Shown: positions 1-8,451, counted from the stretch's first letter. The stretch: 64,000 nt of DNA from JAUSIF01 sp040901465 (GCA_040901465.1 JBBDYN010000053.1:193142-257141), one strand, 5' to 3'. Program-made: numbers and translations. The notes: a model not told the origin generated them from the letters alone.

Positions 1-405
1 GTCGCGGCCGATCGCGCGCGTGGGTAGATTTGTACGCGGGCGCGGCATGCGGTCGGCACGCCACCAAAGCCGTACGAGCCGGAAACGCCCGCGCGGGGTC
101 GCGCCGTCGCCTTCGAACTTGTTCGCCCTGATGCCGGATCGGCCGAGCGCGACCGGGAGCGAAGGCGGGCCCATGTGCAATATGCCGCGCGTGTGGTTTC
201 CCGGCGCGCGCGCGACGCGCAACGTCGCACCGCGGCGTCGCTTCGCTCCGTTCACGTTTCGAATAGCCGATGTAGGCCGCACTTGCCTCGCTCTCTTTCG
301 TGGTCTAGTTCCGCGCGTCCGGAATTGGTCGAAATATGCTCGGCCGGCGCCATGTGGCCCGGCCCTGATAGTGTTGTACACTCGGCCTGCCGCACAGGGG
401 AATTG
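1..405. other. Upstream region with no recognisable gene
   Basis: This GC-rich stretch precedes the response regulator gene. It contains open frames on both strands, but their translations are Arg/Pro-rich low-complexity shadows with no recognisable domain, and none is preceded by a convincing ribosome binding site. It probably holds the promoter of the downstream gene, but I could not pick out a credible -35/-10 pair. An AGGGG ribosome binding site lies at about 396-400, just before the ATG at 406. Confidence 0.4.
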
Positions 406-1092
406 ATGGCCAACGCACGCAAAATCCTCGTGGTTGACGACGATCCGGAGCTGCGCGACGCGCTCGTGCAGCAGCTCGCCTTGCATGAGGAATTCGAGAC
501 GAATGCGGTTGAGACCGCGCAGGCGGCGCTGCAGGAGTCGAAGGCAGGCCACATCGATCTCGTCATCATGGATGTCGGGCTGCCGGACATGGATGGGCGC
601 GACGCGGTGCGCGTCTTGCGCAAGAATGGATTCAAGGCGCCGGTGATCATGCTGACCGGCCACGGCACGGACTCCGACACGATCCTTGGGCTCGAAGCGG
701 GCGCGAACGACTACGTGCCGAAGCCGTTTCGTTTCGCGGTGCTGCTTGCGCGCATTCGCGCGCAATTGCGCAGCCACGAGGCGAGCGAGGACGCGATCTT
801 TCCGATCGGACCGTATAGTTTCCGGCCTGGCGCCAAGCTGCTCGTCAACGAACGCGGATCGAAAATCCGCCTGACGGACAAGGAAACCGCGATTCTGCGC
901 TATCTCTACCGCGCCGGGCAGCGGCCGGTTTCGCGCGAAGTGCTTCTGCAGGAAGTGTGGGGCTATAATTCCGGCGTGACCACGCATACGCTTGAGACCC
1001 ACATCTACCGGCTGCGCCAGAAGATCGAGAAGGATCCGGCGAACGCGCTCCTGCTCGTCACCGAAGCCGGCGGCTACAAGCTCGTCCCATAG
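406..1092 (+). CDS. OmpR/PhoB-family response regulator transcription factor
   Basis: This is a 228-residue two-component response regulator: an N-terminal receiver domain (about 1-120) and a C-terminal winged-helix DNA-binding domain (about 130-228). The acidic triplet is at residues 11-13 (VVDDDPE), the expected phospho-acceptor is Asp56 in IMDVGLPDMDG, the conserved Thr is in MLTGHG, and the Lys is in PKPF. The C-terminus ends with the typical THTLETHIYRLRQKIE and GGYKL motifs. The frame stays open upstream to 175, but the receiver domain begins at the ATG at 406, which has an AGGGG ribosome binding site. No sensor kinase is in the window. The next gene starts 2 bp after the stop, so the two are almost certainly co-transcribed. 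The target genes are unknown. Confidence 0.9.
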   Translation: MANARKILVVDDDPELRDALVQQLALHEEFETNAVETAQAALQESKAGHIDLVIMDVGLPDMDGRDAVRVLRKNGFKAPVIMLTGHGTDSDTILGLEAGANDYVPKPFRFAVLLARIRAQLRSHEASEDAIFPIGPYSFRPGAKLLVNERGSKIRLTDKETAILRYLYRAGQRPVSREVLLQEVWGYNSGVTTHTLETHIYRLRQKIEKDPANALLLVTEAGGYKLVP

Positions 1093-1094
1093 AA

Positions 1095-1571
1095 ATGGCG
1101 CTCGAAGACGACATCGCCTTTCTCGGCCGCATTCCGACGTTTCGCGTTCTCGGCCGGGAAGCGCTCCGGATTCTGGCGATCAGCGCCGAGTCGATGCACG
1201 TGCACGGCGGCGAACTCCTGTTCGAAGAAGGCGAACCCGCGGACAGCGGCTATGTCGTGGTCTACGGTGCCGTCGAACTCAAGGGCACGCGTGACCGCAA
1301 CACCGGCGGCAGCGCGGTCGCGCGCGCCGGTACGCTGATCGGTGAGACGGCATTGATCGTCGATACGTTGCGCCCGGCGACCGCAACGGCACTCGAGCCC
1401 ACGGGATTGCTGCGAATTCCGCGCGGCGTATTCCTGCGCATGTTGGAAGGCGAGCCGAAGTCGGCGGTGGCGCTCCGGAAAATGATGTCAGGGCGGCTCG
1501 AAGCGACGCTCGGCGAGCTCGATCTTGTGGCGCCTTTGTTCGAAGACACGCGCGAACAGGACGGCGACTAG
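1095..1571 (+). CDS. Stand-alone cyclic-nucleotide-binding-domain protein (Crp-like sensor without DNA-binding domain)
   Basis: This 158-residue protein is essentially one cyclic-nucleotide-binding beta-barrel. The segment GGELLFEEGEPADSGYVVV (about residues 37-55) matches the start of Crp/Fnr-type barrels, and GTLIGETALI (about 79-88) corresponds to the phosphate-binding cassette. A helix follows, but there is no C-terminal helix-turn-helix, so it should sense a ligand or act by protein contact, not bind DNA. It begins 2 bp after the response regulator, which suggests a shared function. Its TAG stop lies within the CTAG that also supplies the stop codon of the convergent xthA remnant. Which nucleotide, if any, it binds cannot be read from the sequence. 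Confidence 0.8.
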   Translation: MALEDDIAFLGRIPTFRVLGREALRILAISAESMHVHGGELLFEEGEPADSGYVVVYGAVELKGTRDRNTGGSAVARAGTLIGETALIVDTLRPATATALEPTGLLRIPRGVFLRMLEGEPKSAVALRKMMSGRLEATLGELDLVAPLFEDTREQDGD

Positions 1572-1732
1572 AGTTCGAAAGCGGCACTTGCCGGCACGTG
1601 GTCGGATGGGCGAACCCAGCCGCGAGTTCCCGTGCACAACTGGTGCGGCGCGTGGCGGGCGAGAAAGCGCTCGACCTGCGGAAAGCGCAAGCGGACCGAA
1701 TTGATGTTCCAGGGGGCGACGGTGAAGCGCAT
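1568..1732 (-). pseudogene. xthA: Internally deleted exodeoxyribonuclease III (xthA) remnant
   Basis: The frame encodes 54 residues. It starts MRFTVAPWNINSVRLR, matching the exonuclease III N-terminus (usually MRI-ATWNINSVRLR) and keeping the Asn equivalent to E. coli Asn7. It ends RGWVRPSDHVPASAAFEL, matching the family C-terminus and keeping the Asp-His pair that includes the catalytic base. Normal XthA has about 260 residues, so roughly 200 internal residues (metal ligand Glu34, Tyr109, Asp151, Asn153, Asp229 of the E. coli numbering) are missing. The junction is around LCTGTRG, and the reading frame remains open. The gene sits just downstream of lolA, the place I recall for xthA in Bradyrhizobium-type genomes. 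The product cannot be an active nuclease. A real deletion and an assembly collapse cannot be told apart here. Confidence 0.85.
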
Positions 1733-1767
1733 GAAAGGGCGAATGATCGCGACGGCGGCCGCGATCG

Positions 1768-2613
1768 TCAATTGGGCGTCGGCAGCATGCGCTGATAGTC
1801 GATTTTGAACAGTGCCGGATTGGGCTTTTGCTTCTGGTCGAGATTATAGACGGCGATCGTGGTGTCGTAACCCTGCGGATCGGTGACGGTCCACTGCTTG
1901 AGTTGCGCGTCCTTGGCGCCGAACATGATCATCAGGCGGTGCGTGCCGACGACCGGATGCTTCTCCTCGATCACGACCGTGATGAAGAGATCGTCTTGAT
2001 AGACTCCGACCACGCTGGAGTCCTTGAAGAGATCGAGCTTCTCGGCCAGCAAAAAGCGCAGCGGCGTCTGCGAGAGCGGATAGAGATCCTGGGTGGCGAG
2101 CTTGCGGTCGCGCACGGCGATCGAGCTGCCATCGGAAATCAACTCGACGGGGCTCGGTGCGTCGTAGTCGAAGCGAACCTTCCCCGGCTTCTGCAAGTAG
2201 AATTCGCCTTCGGCGCGGCGGCCGTCGGGGCCGACCTGCACGAAGTTTCCGATCAGCGTGTTGATGGAATTGAAATAAGAGTTGATGCGCTCGACCGTAT
2301 TGCGCTGGGCGCCGTCGAAGTTCGCGCCCTTGGCAGGCTGAACCGGAACGGGCGGGGACGCGGCGGGCGGGATCGCAACACCGGCGGGCAATGTCGCGGC
2401 GGCTGTGATCGTCGGCGGCGCGGCTGCCTGGGGAAGGGAACCTTCCTTCGGCAGCGGCGGCAGCGGCGGCATTGGAACCACCGCCGGAAAGGGCTTGCTC
2501 GGCGGCACCGCAGGCGCCGCCTGGGCGGAAAGCGCCGTGGGAACGAGCAGGATCGCAGCGCTGAAAAGCCCGGCCTGCGTCGCCGTCAAAGCGCGTGCGA
2601 TGCTTCGACGCAT
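1768..2613 (-). CDS. lolA: LolA-like outer-membrane lipoprotein carrier protein with Pro/Ala-rich N-terminal linker
   Basis: This 281-residue periplasmic protein belongs to the LolA family, which carries lipoproteins from LolCDE to LolB at the outer membrane. The ATG at 2613 has a GGAGGAG ribosome binding site and begins a signal peptide (MRRSIARALTA, then a hydrophobic stretch ending ALSAQA). Residues about 32-95 are very rich in Pro and Ala, after which a LolA domain begins near FDGAQRNTVERINSYFNS. The core is marked by GEFYLQKPGKVRFDYD and DRKLATQDLYPLSQTPLRFL. The family is usually about 200-250 residues, and the linker accounts for most of the excess. It lies 87 bp downstream of ftsK on the same strand. 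The frame extends upstream of 2613, but the signal peptide and ribosome binding site fix the start. Confidence 0.85.
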   Translation of the reverse strand: MRRSIARALTATQAGLFSAAILLVPTALSAQAAPAVPPSKPFPAVVPMPPLPPLPKEGSLPQAAAPPTITAAATLPAGVAIPPAASPPVPVQPAKGANFDGAQRNTVERINSYFNSINTLIGNFVQVGPDGRRAEGEFYLQKPGKVRFDYDAPSPVELISDGSSIAVRDRKLATQDLYPLSQTPLRFLLAEKLDLFKDSSVVGVYQDDLFITVVIEEKHPVVGTHRLMIMFGAKDAQLKQWTVTDPQGYDTTIAVYNLDQKQKPNPALFKIDYQRMLPTPN

Positions 2614-2700
2614 GCTCTCCTCCAAGGGAAGCGAAACTGCGTGGTCCGACAGTCCGGCTAGTCCGACGCTGTGGCGATTTGGCGACAAGGGTACCGCTCG

Positions 2701-5118
2701 TCAATAGGCTTCTTCGCGGCCTTCGACCAGGATTTCGCGCTTTCCGGCGTGATTGGCCGGACCGACGATGCCTTCCTTCTCCATGCGCTCGATGATGGAG
2801 GCGGCCCGGTTATAGCCGATCTGCAGGCGGCGCTGCACATAGCTGGTCGATGCTTTGCGGTCGCGCAGCACGACGGCGACGGCTTTCTGGTAGAGTTCGC
2901 CGCCCTCGTCGCCGAAGGCGCCCTTGTCGAATACGACGCCGCCCGCCTCGTCCTCTTCGGGCTCGGCGGTGACCGCCTCGAGATATTCCGGCGTGCCCTG
3001 TTCCTTGAGATGGTCGACGACGCGCTCGACCTCGCGGTCGGACACGAAGGGACCGTGTACGCGGGAAATGCGCCCGCCGCCCGCCATATAGAGCATATCG
3101 CCTTGGCCGAGCAGCTGCTCCGCGCCCTGCTCGCCCAAGATGGTGCGGCTGTCGATCTTCGAGGTCACCTGGAACGAGACGCGAGTCGGGAAGTTCGCCT
3201 TGATCGTGCCGGTGATGACGTCGACGGAGGGGCGCTGCGTCGCCATGACGAGATGGATGCCGGCGGCGCGTGCCATTTGGGAGAGGCGCTGGATCGCGCC
3301 TTCGATGTCCTTGCCGGCGACCATCATGAGGTCGGCCATCTCGTCGACCACGACGACGAGGAAGGGGAGCGGATCGAGATCCATCTCCTGCTTCTCGTAG
3401 ATCGCCTCGCCGGTCTCCTTGTCAAAGCCGGTTTGCACGGTGCGGATGATCGACTCGCCCTTCTCTCGCGCCTCGGCCAGCCGCACATTGAAGCCCTCGA
3501 TATTGCGCACGCCGAGCTTCGACATTTTCTTGTAGCGCTCCTCCATCTCACGCACCGCCCACTTGAGCGCGATGATGGCCTTGCGCGGATCGGTCACGAC
3601 CGGCGACAGCAAATGCGGAATGCCGTCATAGACCGAGAGTTCGAGCATCTTGGGATCGATCAGGATCAACCGGCACTCCTCTGGCTTGTAGTGGTAGAGG
3701 AGCGACAAGATCATCGTGTTGATCGCGACCGACTTGCCGGACCCGGTGGTGCCGGCGATCAGCAAGTGCGGCATGCGCGCGAGATCGACGATCACCGGCT
3801 CGCCGCCGATGGTCTTGCCGAGGCAAAGCGGGAGCGACGCCTCGGAACGTTCGAACGCCGGCTGCGAGAGGAGCTCGCGAAGCACCACCTTATCGCGGCG
3901 CGGATTGGGCAACTCGATGCCGATCGCGTTACGGCCGGGGACGACGGCGACGCGCGCGGAGACCGCGCTCATGGAGCGGGCGATGTCGTCGGCGAGACCG
4001 ATCACGCGCGAAGACTTGATGCCCGGCGCTGGTTCGAGTTCGTAGAGTGTCACGACCGGGCCGGGCCTGACATTCACGATCTCGCCTTGCACGCCGAAGT
4101 CCTTCAGCACGCTCTCGAGCTGGCGCGCATTTTCTTCGAGCGCCGCCTGCGAAAGTGCGGGCGCGCGCTCGCGCGGCGCCGCGGAAAGCAGGTCGAGTGG
4201 CGGAAACTCCCAGCGCCCGCGGCGCGCGCGCGGCGCAGGACGGCGGCGGGGCACTGTGCGCCGGCGCGGTGAGCGGCGGTCGTCGTCGGCGTCTTCGATG
4301 TCGTCGTCGTAGATTTCGTTGGACGAATGCTCCGTGCCGGCGAGGGTCGGCTCACGCCGGGGGGCGACAGGCAATGGGTCGTGATCGCGGCCGAACGTCT
4401 CGCGGAAAATCATGCGCAAGGTGGCGCCGCCGGCAGCACTGCGGCCGGAAAGGCGAGCTTTCAAGGCGAGGAAGCCATGGGCGAGGGCGCCGAACGAAAC
4501 CGCCACGCGCCCGGGCCGATCGTTTTCTTCCTCGTCGCTTTCATTCGATGCCGGCACGCCGACGCCGCAGGCGAGCGAAAGGGCGACCGACGCCAGGGAC
4601 CCGTAGAAAAGCCCGACATACATGCGAATCTCGGCGGCCAAGGCGTTGCCGATGACGAACGAGGGCAGGCGCACGAGGGCGTCGCCGAGGACGCCGCCTA
4701 GGCCTGCGGGCAGCGGCCAATTGGGCGACACGGGAAGTGCCGCGACGAAGCCCGCGCAGAAAATCACGCCAAGGATCCAGCCGGCGAGACGAATTTTCAC
4801 GCGCGAGGCGGCGCGGTGCGTGACGAACTGCCAGCCCCAAACGGCGGCCGGAAGAATCGCGGCGAGGGCGGCGATGCCGAACATCTGCATCAGGAAATCG
4901 GCGACCACGGCGCCGGGCCGGCCGAGCCAGTTTTTCAGCGCTGCGTCGGTCGCATGATTGAAACTCGGGTCCTGCACCGACCAAGTCGCGAGTGCGACGA
5001 TGATCGCGATCGACCCGGCGACGAGGGCGAGCCCGCCGAGTTCGGCGAGACGGCGGCGCAACATGGAGAGGATGTCCTCCGGCAGGAGGTGAAAGGTGCG
5101 GGTCGAGGTCATGCGCAT
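2701..5118 (-). CDS. ftsK: DNA translocase FtsK
   Basis: This 805-residue septal DNA pump clears and resolves chromosome ends at division. The N-terminus has four membrane segments within the first ~190 residues (e.g. LALVAGSIAIIVALATW). A charged Arg/Asp-rich linker (about 200-310) follows, then the alpha/beta motor with Walker A GTTGSGKSVAIN near residue 456 and Walker B VVVVDEMADLMM. The C-terminal gamma winged helix (about 735-800, LYQKAVAVVLRDRKASTSYV) should read KOPS sequences. The linker is short compared with E. coli FtsK (1329 residues), which is normal for alphaproteobacteria. The ATG at 5118 has a GGAG upstream. The aminotransferase gene ends 26 bp before it. Confidence 0.96.
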   Translation of the reverse strand: MRMTSTRTFHLLPEDILSMLRRRLAELGGLALVAGSIAIIVALATWSVQDPSFNHATDAALKNWLGRPGAVVADFLMQMFGIAALAAILPAAVWGWQFVTHRAASRVKIRLAGWILGVIFCAGFVAALPVSPNWPLPAGLGGVLGDALVRLPSFVIGNALAAEIRMYVGLFYGSLASVALSLACGVGVPASNESDEEENDRPGRVAVSFGALAHGFLALKARLSGRSAAGGATLRMIFRETFGRDHDPLPVAPRREPTLAGTEHSSNEIYDDDIEDADDDRRSPRRRTVPRRRPAPRARRGRWEFPPLDLLSAAPRERAPALSQAALEENARQLESVLKDFGVQGEIVNVRPGPVVTLYELEPAPGIKSSRVIGLADDIARSMSAVSARVAVVPGRNAIGIELPNPRRDKVVLRELLSQPAFERSEASLPLCLGKTIGGEPVIVDLARMPHLLIAGTTGSGKSVAINTMILSLLYHYKPEECRLILIDPKMLELSVYDGIPHLLSPVVTDPRKAIIALKWAVREMEERYKKMSKLGVRNIEGFNVRLAEAREKGESIIRTVQTGFDKETGEAIYEKQEMDLDPLPFLVVVVDEMADLMMVAGKDIEGAIQRLSQMARAAGIHLVMATQRPSVDVITGTIKANFPTRVSFQVTSKIDSRTILGEQGAEQLLGQGDMLYMAGGGRISRVHGPFVSDREVERVVDHLKEQGTPEYLEAVTAEPEEDEAGGVVFDKGAFGDEGGELYQKAVAVVLRDRKASTSYVQRRLQIGYNRAASIIERMEKEGIVGPANHAGKREILVEGREEAY

Positions 5119-5144
5119 GGCGGTCGCTCCGGACTTCTAATCGG

Positions 5145-6359
5145 TCAGCCGTAAAATTCGACGAGGCGGCGGAGCGCCGCCTCGGTCGTCTTGAGGTCGT
5201 CGACGAGGGCCGCGCGCACGTAGCCGGCGCCGGGATTGCTTCCGTCGGGCGCCTCGTGCGCGAGGTAACTGCCGGGCACGACGCGAAGCCCCGAGTCGCG
5301 CCAAAGTTCGAGAGCGGCGGTTTCGTCGTCTTCGAATCTCGTCACGTCAAGCCAGAGAAAGAATCCGCCGTCGGGGCGGCGATAATGGAAGCGAGCGCCG
5401 AGAATGTCGTCGGCGAGGTCGAACTTGGCGCGATAGAGGCGGCGGTTTTCCTCGACGTGGGATTCATCTCCGTACGCCGCGACGGCCACTTCCTGAATCG
5501 GTTGCGGAACTTGAGGCGCTGCGACGTTGCGTAGCTCCATGTATGCAGCGAGAAACCTCGGATCGCCCGCGGCAAAGCCGCAACGCAAACCAGGCAGACT
5601 CGAGCGCTTCGACAGGGAATTGAAGGAAAGAATTCCGTCGAAAGACTTGCCGGCGACTTCGAGAATCCCCGGCGGCGGCGCGTTCTTGAGCCAGATTTCG
5701 GAATAACATTCGTCCGCGAAAATTAGCGCGCCGTGTGCACGCGCGCGTTCAAGGAGGCGGGCGAGCGCCTCGCTCGAGAGCACCGCTCCTTGCGGGTTCG
5801 CGGGCGAGCAGAGATAGATCGCAACGGTGCGATCGAGGAGTTCGTCGGAGAGCGCGTCGTAGTCGGGCAGGAAACCGGTCGCGCGCGTCGCCGGCAGCGC
5901 AACCGGCTCGCAACCCGCGGCTTCGGCGCCGGCGAAATAGGCCATGTAAAAAGGATTGGGGAACAGGATCGCCGGCTTGCCGCGGCGCGGACCGACGAAG
6001 CGGCGCGCGGCGATGGCGGCGAGGAACAGTCCTTCGCGGCTCCCGTTCAGCACGATCACTTCGCTCGCAGGGTCGACGGCGCGCGCGAGGCGATAGCGTT
6101 GGTTGAGCCAATAGGCGACCGCGATGCGAAAGGACTCGGTGCCGCGCGTCATCGGATAGCGGCCGAAGCCCGAAAGGTTGTCGGTGAGGATCGGACCGAC
6201 GAAGGCCGGCATCGCGTGGTGCGGCTCGCCGACCGACAGATTGATGGGCGGCTTTCCCGGCTCGGCGCCGGTCAGCAATTCGGTGAGGCGAACGAAGCCG
6301 GAGCGGCCGGCGGCGCTCGCCCCCGGACCCCGTCGTTCGGCGCGACCGCCCTTGGCCAT
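5145..6359 (-). CDS. PLP-dependent aminotransferase class I/II
   Basis: This is a 404-residue fold-type I aminotransferase. The pyridoxal-phosphate Lys lies in SFNSLSKRSSLPGLRCGF near residue 249. Further up are NGSREGLFLAAIA (cofactor phosphate region), LCSPANPQGAVLS and FADECYSEIW (the Asp that contacts the pyridine nitrogen). The conserved Arg that binds the substrate carboxylate is in the C-terminal GYVRAALV. The family resembles the succinyldiaminopimelate/aspartate-type aminotransferases often found next to ftsK in rhizobia, but the substrate cannot be read from the sequence. The first ~20 residues are low-complexity, so the true start could be a little downstream of 6359. It probably shares a transcript with ftsK. 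Confidence 0.87.
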   Translation of the reverse strand: MAKGGRAERRGPGASAAGRSGFVRLTELLTGAEPGKPPINLSVGEPHHAMPAFVGPILTDNLSGFGRYPMTRGTESFRIAVAYWLNQRYRLARAVDPASEVIVLNGSREGLFLAAIAARRFVGPRRGKPAILFPNPFYMAYFAGAEAAGCEPVALPATRATGFLPDYDALSDELLDRTVAIYLCSPANPQGAVLSSEALARLLERARAHGALIFADECYSEIWLKNAPPPGILEVAGKSFDGILSFNSLSKRSSLPGLRCGFAAGDPRFLAAYMELRNVAAPQVPQPIQEVAVAAYGDESHVEENRRLYRAKFDLADDILGARFHYRRPDGGFFLWLDVTRFEDDETAALELWRDSGLRVVPGSYLAHEAPDGSNPGAGYVRAALVDDLKTTEAALRRLVEFYG

Positions 6360-6445
6360 GCTCGCTACACCCGCGTACTCACTCGAACCCGAGCAGACCT
6401 TAGAAAGAGCGGGTTAAGGGGCGATTAACCATCGTGAAATGCAGA

Positions 6446-6472
6446 AAGCCCCGGCCGAGTGGGCCGGGGCTT
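6446..6472 (-). terminator. Hairpin terminator after amtB (first cassette)
   Basis: An 11-bp perfect stem (AAGCCCCGGCC with its complement) encloses a 5-base loop, about 40 bp past the amtB stop at 6512. Read on the minus strand, the stem is followed by TTTCTGCATTTC, a modest T-rich tail. It also separates this operon from the aminotransferase gene. It could work in both directions, since the A residues flank the other side. Confidence 0.7.
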
Positions 6473-6511
6473 CGCTTCGGCGCGGACGGCGCGGGCGCCG
6501 CCCGGCAGATC

Positions 6512-7954
6512 CTACATGTTGTAGGCGCGCTCGCCGTGATCGGTGATGTCGAGGCCCTCGCGTTCGGCCTCGGGCCTATCGCGCAGGCCGATCAGGATGT
6601 CGACGATCTTGAAAAGAATCGCCGACCCCACGCCCGACCAAACAAGCGTGATAATCACCGCCATGAACTGGGCGTACATTTGCGCCGAGAAGCTGTACTC
6701 CGCCACGCCGCCGGCGACGTAGTCGTAGATGCCGGTGCCGCCGAGCGCGGGATTGACCAGGATCCCGGTGCCGAGTGCGCCGATGATGCCGCCGATGCAG
6801 TGGACGCCGAATACGTCCAGCGAGTCGTCGTAGCCAAAGGCGTTCTTCACCGTGGTGCAGAAGAAGAAGCAGACCGCGCCGGCAACGAGCCCAAGGATGA
6901 GCGCGCCCATGGCGCCCGCGAAACCCGAGGCCGGAGTTACGGCAACCAGTCCCACAACCACTCCTGAGGCGACGCCGAGGAGGCTCGGCTTGCCCTTCAC
7001 AATCCACTCGACGAACATCCACGACATCCCCGCTGCCGCCGTCGCAACGAAAGTGTTGGTGAAGGCAACGAGCGCCGAGCCTGCGGCCTCCAGGTTGGAG
7101 CCGGCGTTGAAGCCGAACCATCCGAACCACAGCAGGCAGGCGCCGATCATGGTCATGGTCAGCGAATGCGGCGGCATGATTTCCTTGCCGTAGCCGATAC
7201 GCTTGCCGACCAGCAGGGCGCCGACGAAGCCCGCGATACCGGAATTGATGTGAACGACGGTGCCACCGGCGAAGTCGATCGCGCCGAGCTTGAATATGTA
7301 GCCGGCGTCGGCGAGCACGCCGTCAAGCGCTTCCTGGGCCGCCGCCTTGCCGCCCGCATCAGCCGCGGCGAGCGCTTTGGCCGCCGCATCGATCGCATCG
7401 GGACCGGCCCAGTACCAGACCATGTGAGCGATCGGGAAGTAGACGCACGTGATCCAGAGCGGGATGAACAGTGCGATCGCCGCAAACTTGGTGCGTTCGG
7501 CGATCGAACCGAGAAGGAGCGCCGCGGTGATCGCCGCGAACGTCATTTGGAAGAATACAAACGCCAGCTCGGGAATTGCCACGCCGACCGTAAAGGTCGC
7601 CGCCGCCGTGTCCGGCGCGATGCCGGACAGGAAGGCTTTGGAGAAGCCTCCCATGAAATCGGATCCGCCGGTGAACGTAAGGCTGTAGCCGTAGATGACC
7701 CAGATCAGCAGAACGATGCATTCGGTGTAGAAGATCTGCATCAACATCGACAGCATGTTCTTGCTGCGAACGAGGCCGCCATAGAACAATGCGAGACCCG
7801 GGACCGTCATCACGAGGACGAGCACCGTCGCCGTCATCATCCAGGTGGTGTCGGCCTTGTCGATCGTCGGTCCCTGAGCAAAAGCGGGTGCGGCAAGCGC
7901 GGTTGCCGCGATCAACGCGGGAATGCCCGCGCGTAGCCAGGTCTTAATCGTCAT
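6512..7954 (-). CDS. amtB: Ammonium transporter AmtB (cassette 1)
   Basis: This 480-residue Amt/Mep/Rh-family channel moves ammonium across the inner membrane. A cleavable signal peptide (ending APAFAQG) precedes about 11 membrane helices. Family signatures include ADTTWMMTATVLVLVMTVPG, GLALFYGGLVRSKN, DFAGGTVVHINSG with one of the twin pore His, GWFGFNAGSN, and a second His in DVFGVHCIGG. An Ala-rich insertion of about 35 residues sits between HMVWYWAG and DFAGGT and is absent from the second AmtB. The ATG at 7954 is chosen because the signal peptide starts there. glnK lies 40 bp upstream, so the pair forms a glnK-amtB operon in which GlnK should plug the channel when ammonium is plentiful. 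Confidence 0.95.
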   Translation of the reverse strand: MTIKTWLRAGIPALIAATALAAPAFAQGPTIDKADTTWMMTATVLVLVMTVPGLALFYGGLVRSKNMLSMLMQIFYTECIVLLIWVIYGYSLTFTGGSDFMGGFSKAFLSGIAPDTAAATFTVGVAIPELAFVFFQMTFAAITAALLLGSIAERTKFAAIALFIPLWITCVYFPIAHMVWYWAGPDAIDAAAKALAAADAGGKAAAQEALDGVLADAGYIFKLGAIDFAGGTVVHINSGIAGFVGALLVGKRIGYGKEIMPPHSLTMTMIGACLLWFGWFGFNAGSNLEAAGSALVAFTNTFVATAAAGMSWMFVEWIVKGKPSLLGVASGVVVGLVAVTPASGFAGAMGALILGLVAGAVCFFFCTTVKNAFGYDDSLDVFGVHCIGGIIGALGTGILVNPALGGTGIYDYVAGGVAEYSFSAQMYAQFMAVIITLVWSGVGSAILFKIVDILIGLRDRPEAEREGLDITDHGERAYNM

Positions 7955-7994
7955 GGGAGAGCACTCCGTCGCATAGCTGAAGTCGTTTCGGGAT

Positions 7995-8333
7995 TTAGAG
8001 CGCATCGGCGTCGGTCTCGCCGGTGCGAATGCGCACGGCGTGTTCGATCGGATAGACGAAGATTTTTCCGTCGCCGATCTGGCCAGTCTTGGCGGCCCCG
8101 GTGATCGCTGCGATCACTTTCTGGACTAGGTCTGACGCGACCGCGACTTCGACCTTAAGCTTCGGCAGGAAGTTCACGGCGTACTCGGCGCCGCGATAGA
8201 TTTCCGTGTGTCCCTTCTGCCGGCCGTAGCCCTTGACCTCGGTGACGGTCAGTCCGTGTACGCCGACGCCAGTGAGGGCGTCGCGCACCTCCTCCAGCTT
8301 GAACGGCTTGATGATGGCCATGACGATCTTCAT
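7995..8333 (-). CDS. glnK: P-II nitrogen regulatory protein GlnK (cassette 1)
   Basis: This is a 112-residue trimeric P-II signalling protein. It starts MKIVMAIIKPFKLEEVRDAL and contains the T-loop KGYGRQKGHTEIYRGAEY with the uridylylation site Tyr51. The C-terminal signature TGQIGDGKIFVYPIEHAVRIRTGE binds ATP/2-oxoglutarate. The frame is open further upstream to 8468, but P-II proteins begin at this Met and the extra 45 residues are low-complexity. It should report the 2-oxoglutarate/glutamine balance, with GlnD adding UMP, and block AmtB directly. A near-consensus sigma-54 element lies about 120 bp upstream. Confidence 0.96.
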   Translation of the reverse strand: MKIVMAIIKPFKLEEVRDALTGVGVHGLTVTEVKGYGRQKGHTEIYRGAEYAVNFLPKLKVEVAVASDLVQKVIAAITGAAKTGQIGDGKIFVYPIEHAVRIRTGETDADAL

Positions 8334-8451
8334 GTGGTTCCTGTCCCCGCAAGATCCCGGCGCGGCGCGAAGCCGCCCAGGGTTTCCAATGGGGCTCGAG
8401 CCGCGAGAAGTTCGGAATCGAGCCCCCGGGGCCAAAGCCACACAGACAGGA

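Noticed and set aside
20..406. 128-residue plus-strand frame at the left edge
   Set aside because: It has low-complexity Arg/Pro sequence, no domain and no ribosome binding site, and it ends at the response regulator start.
2671..4272. 533-residue open frame on the plus strand opposite ftsK
   Set aside because: It is antisense to a clear ftsK motor and its translation is rich in Arg, His and Asp with no family motif, the usual shadow frame of GC-rich DNA.
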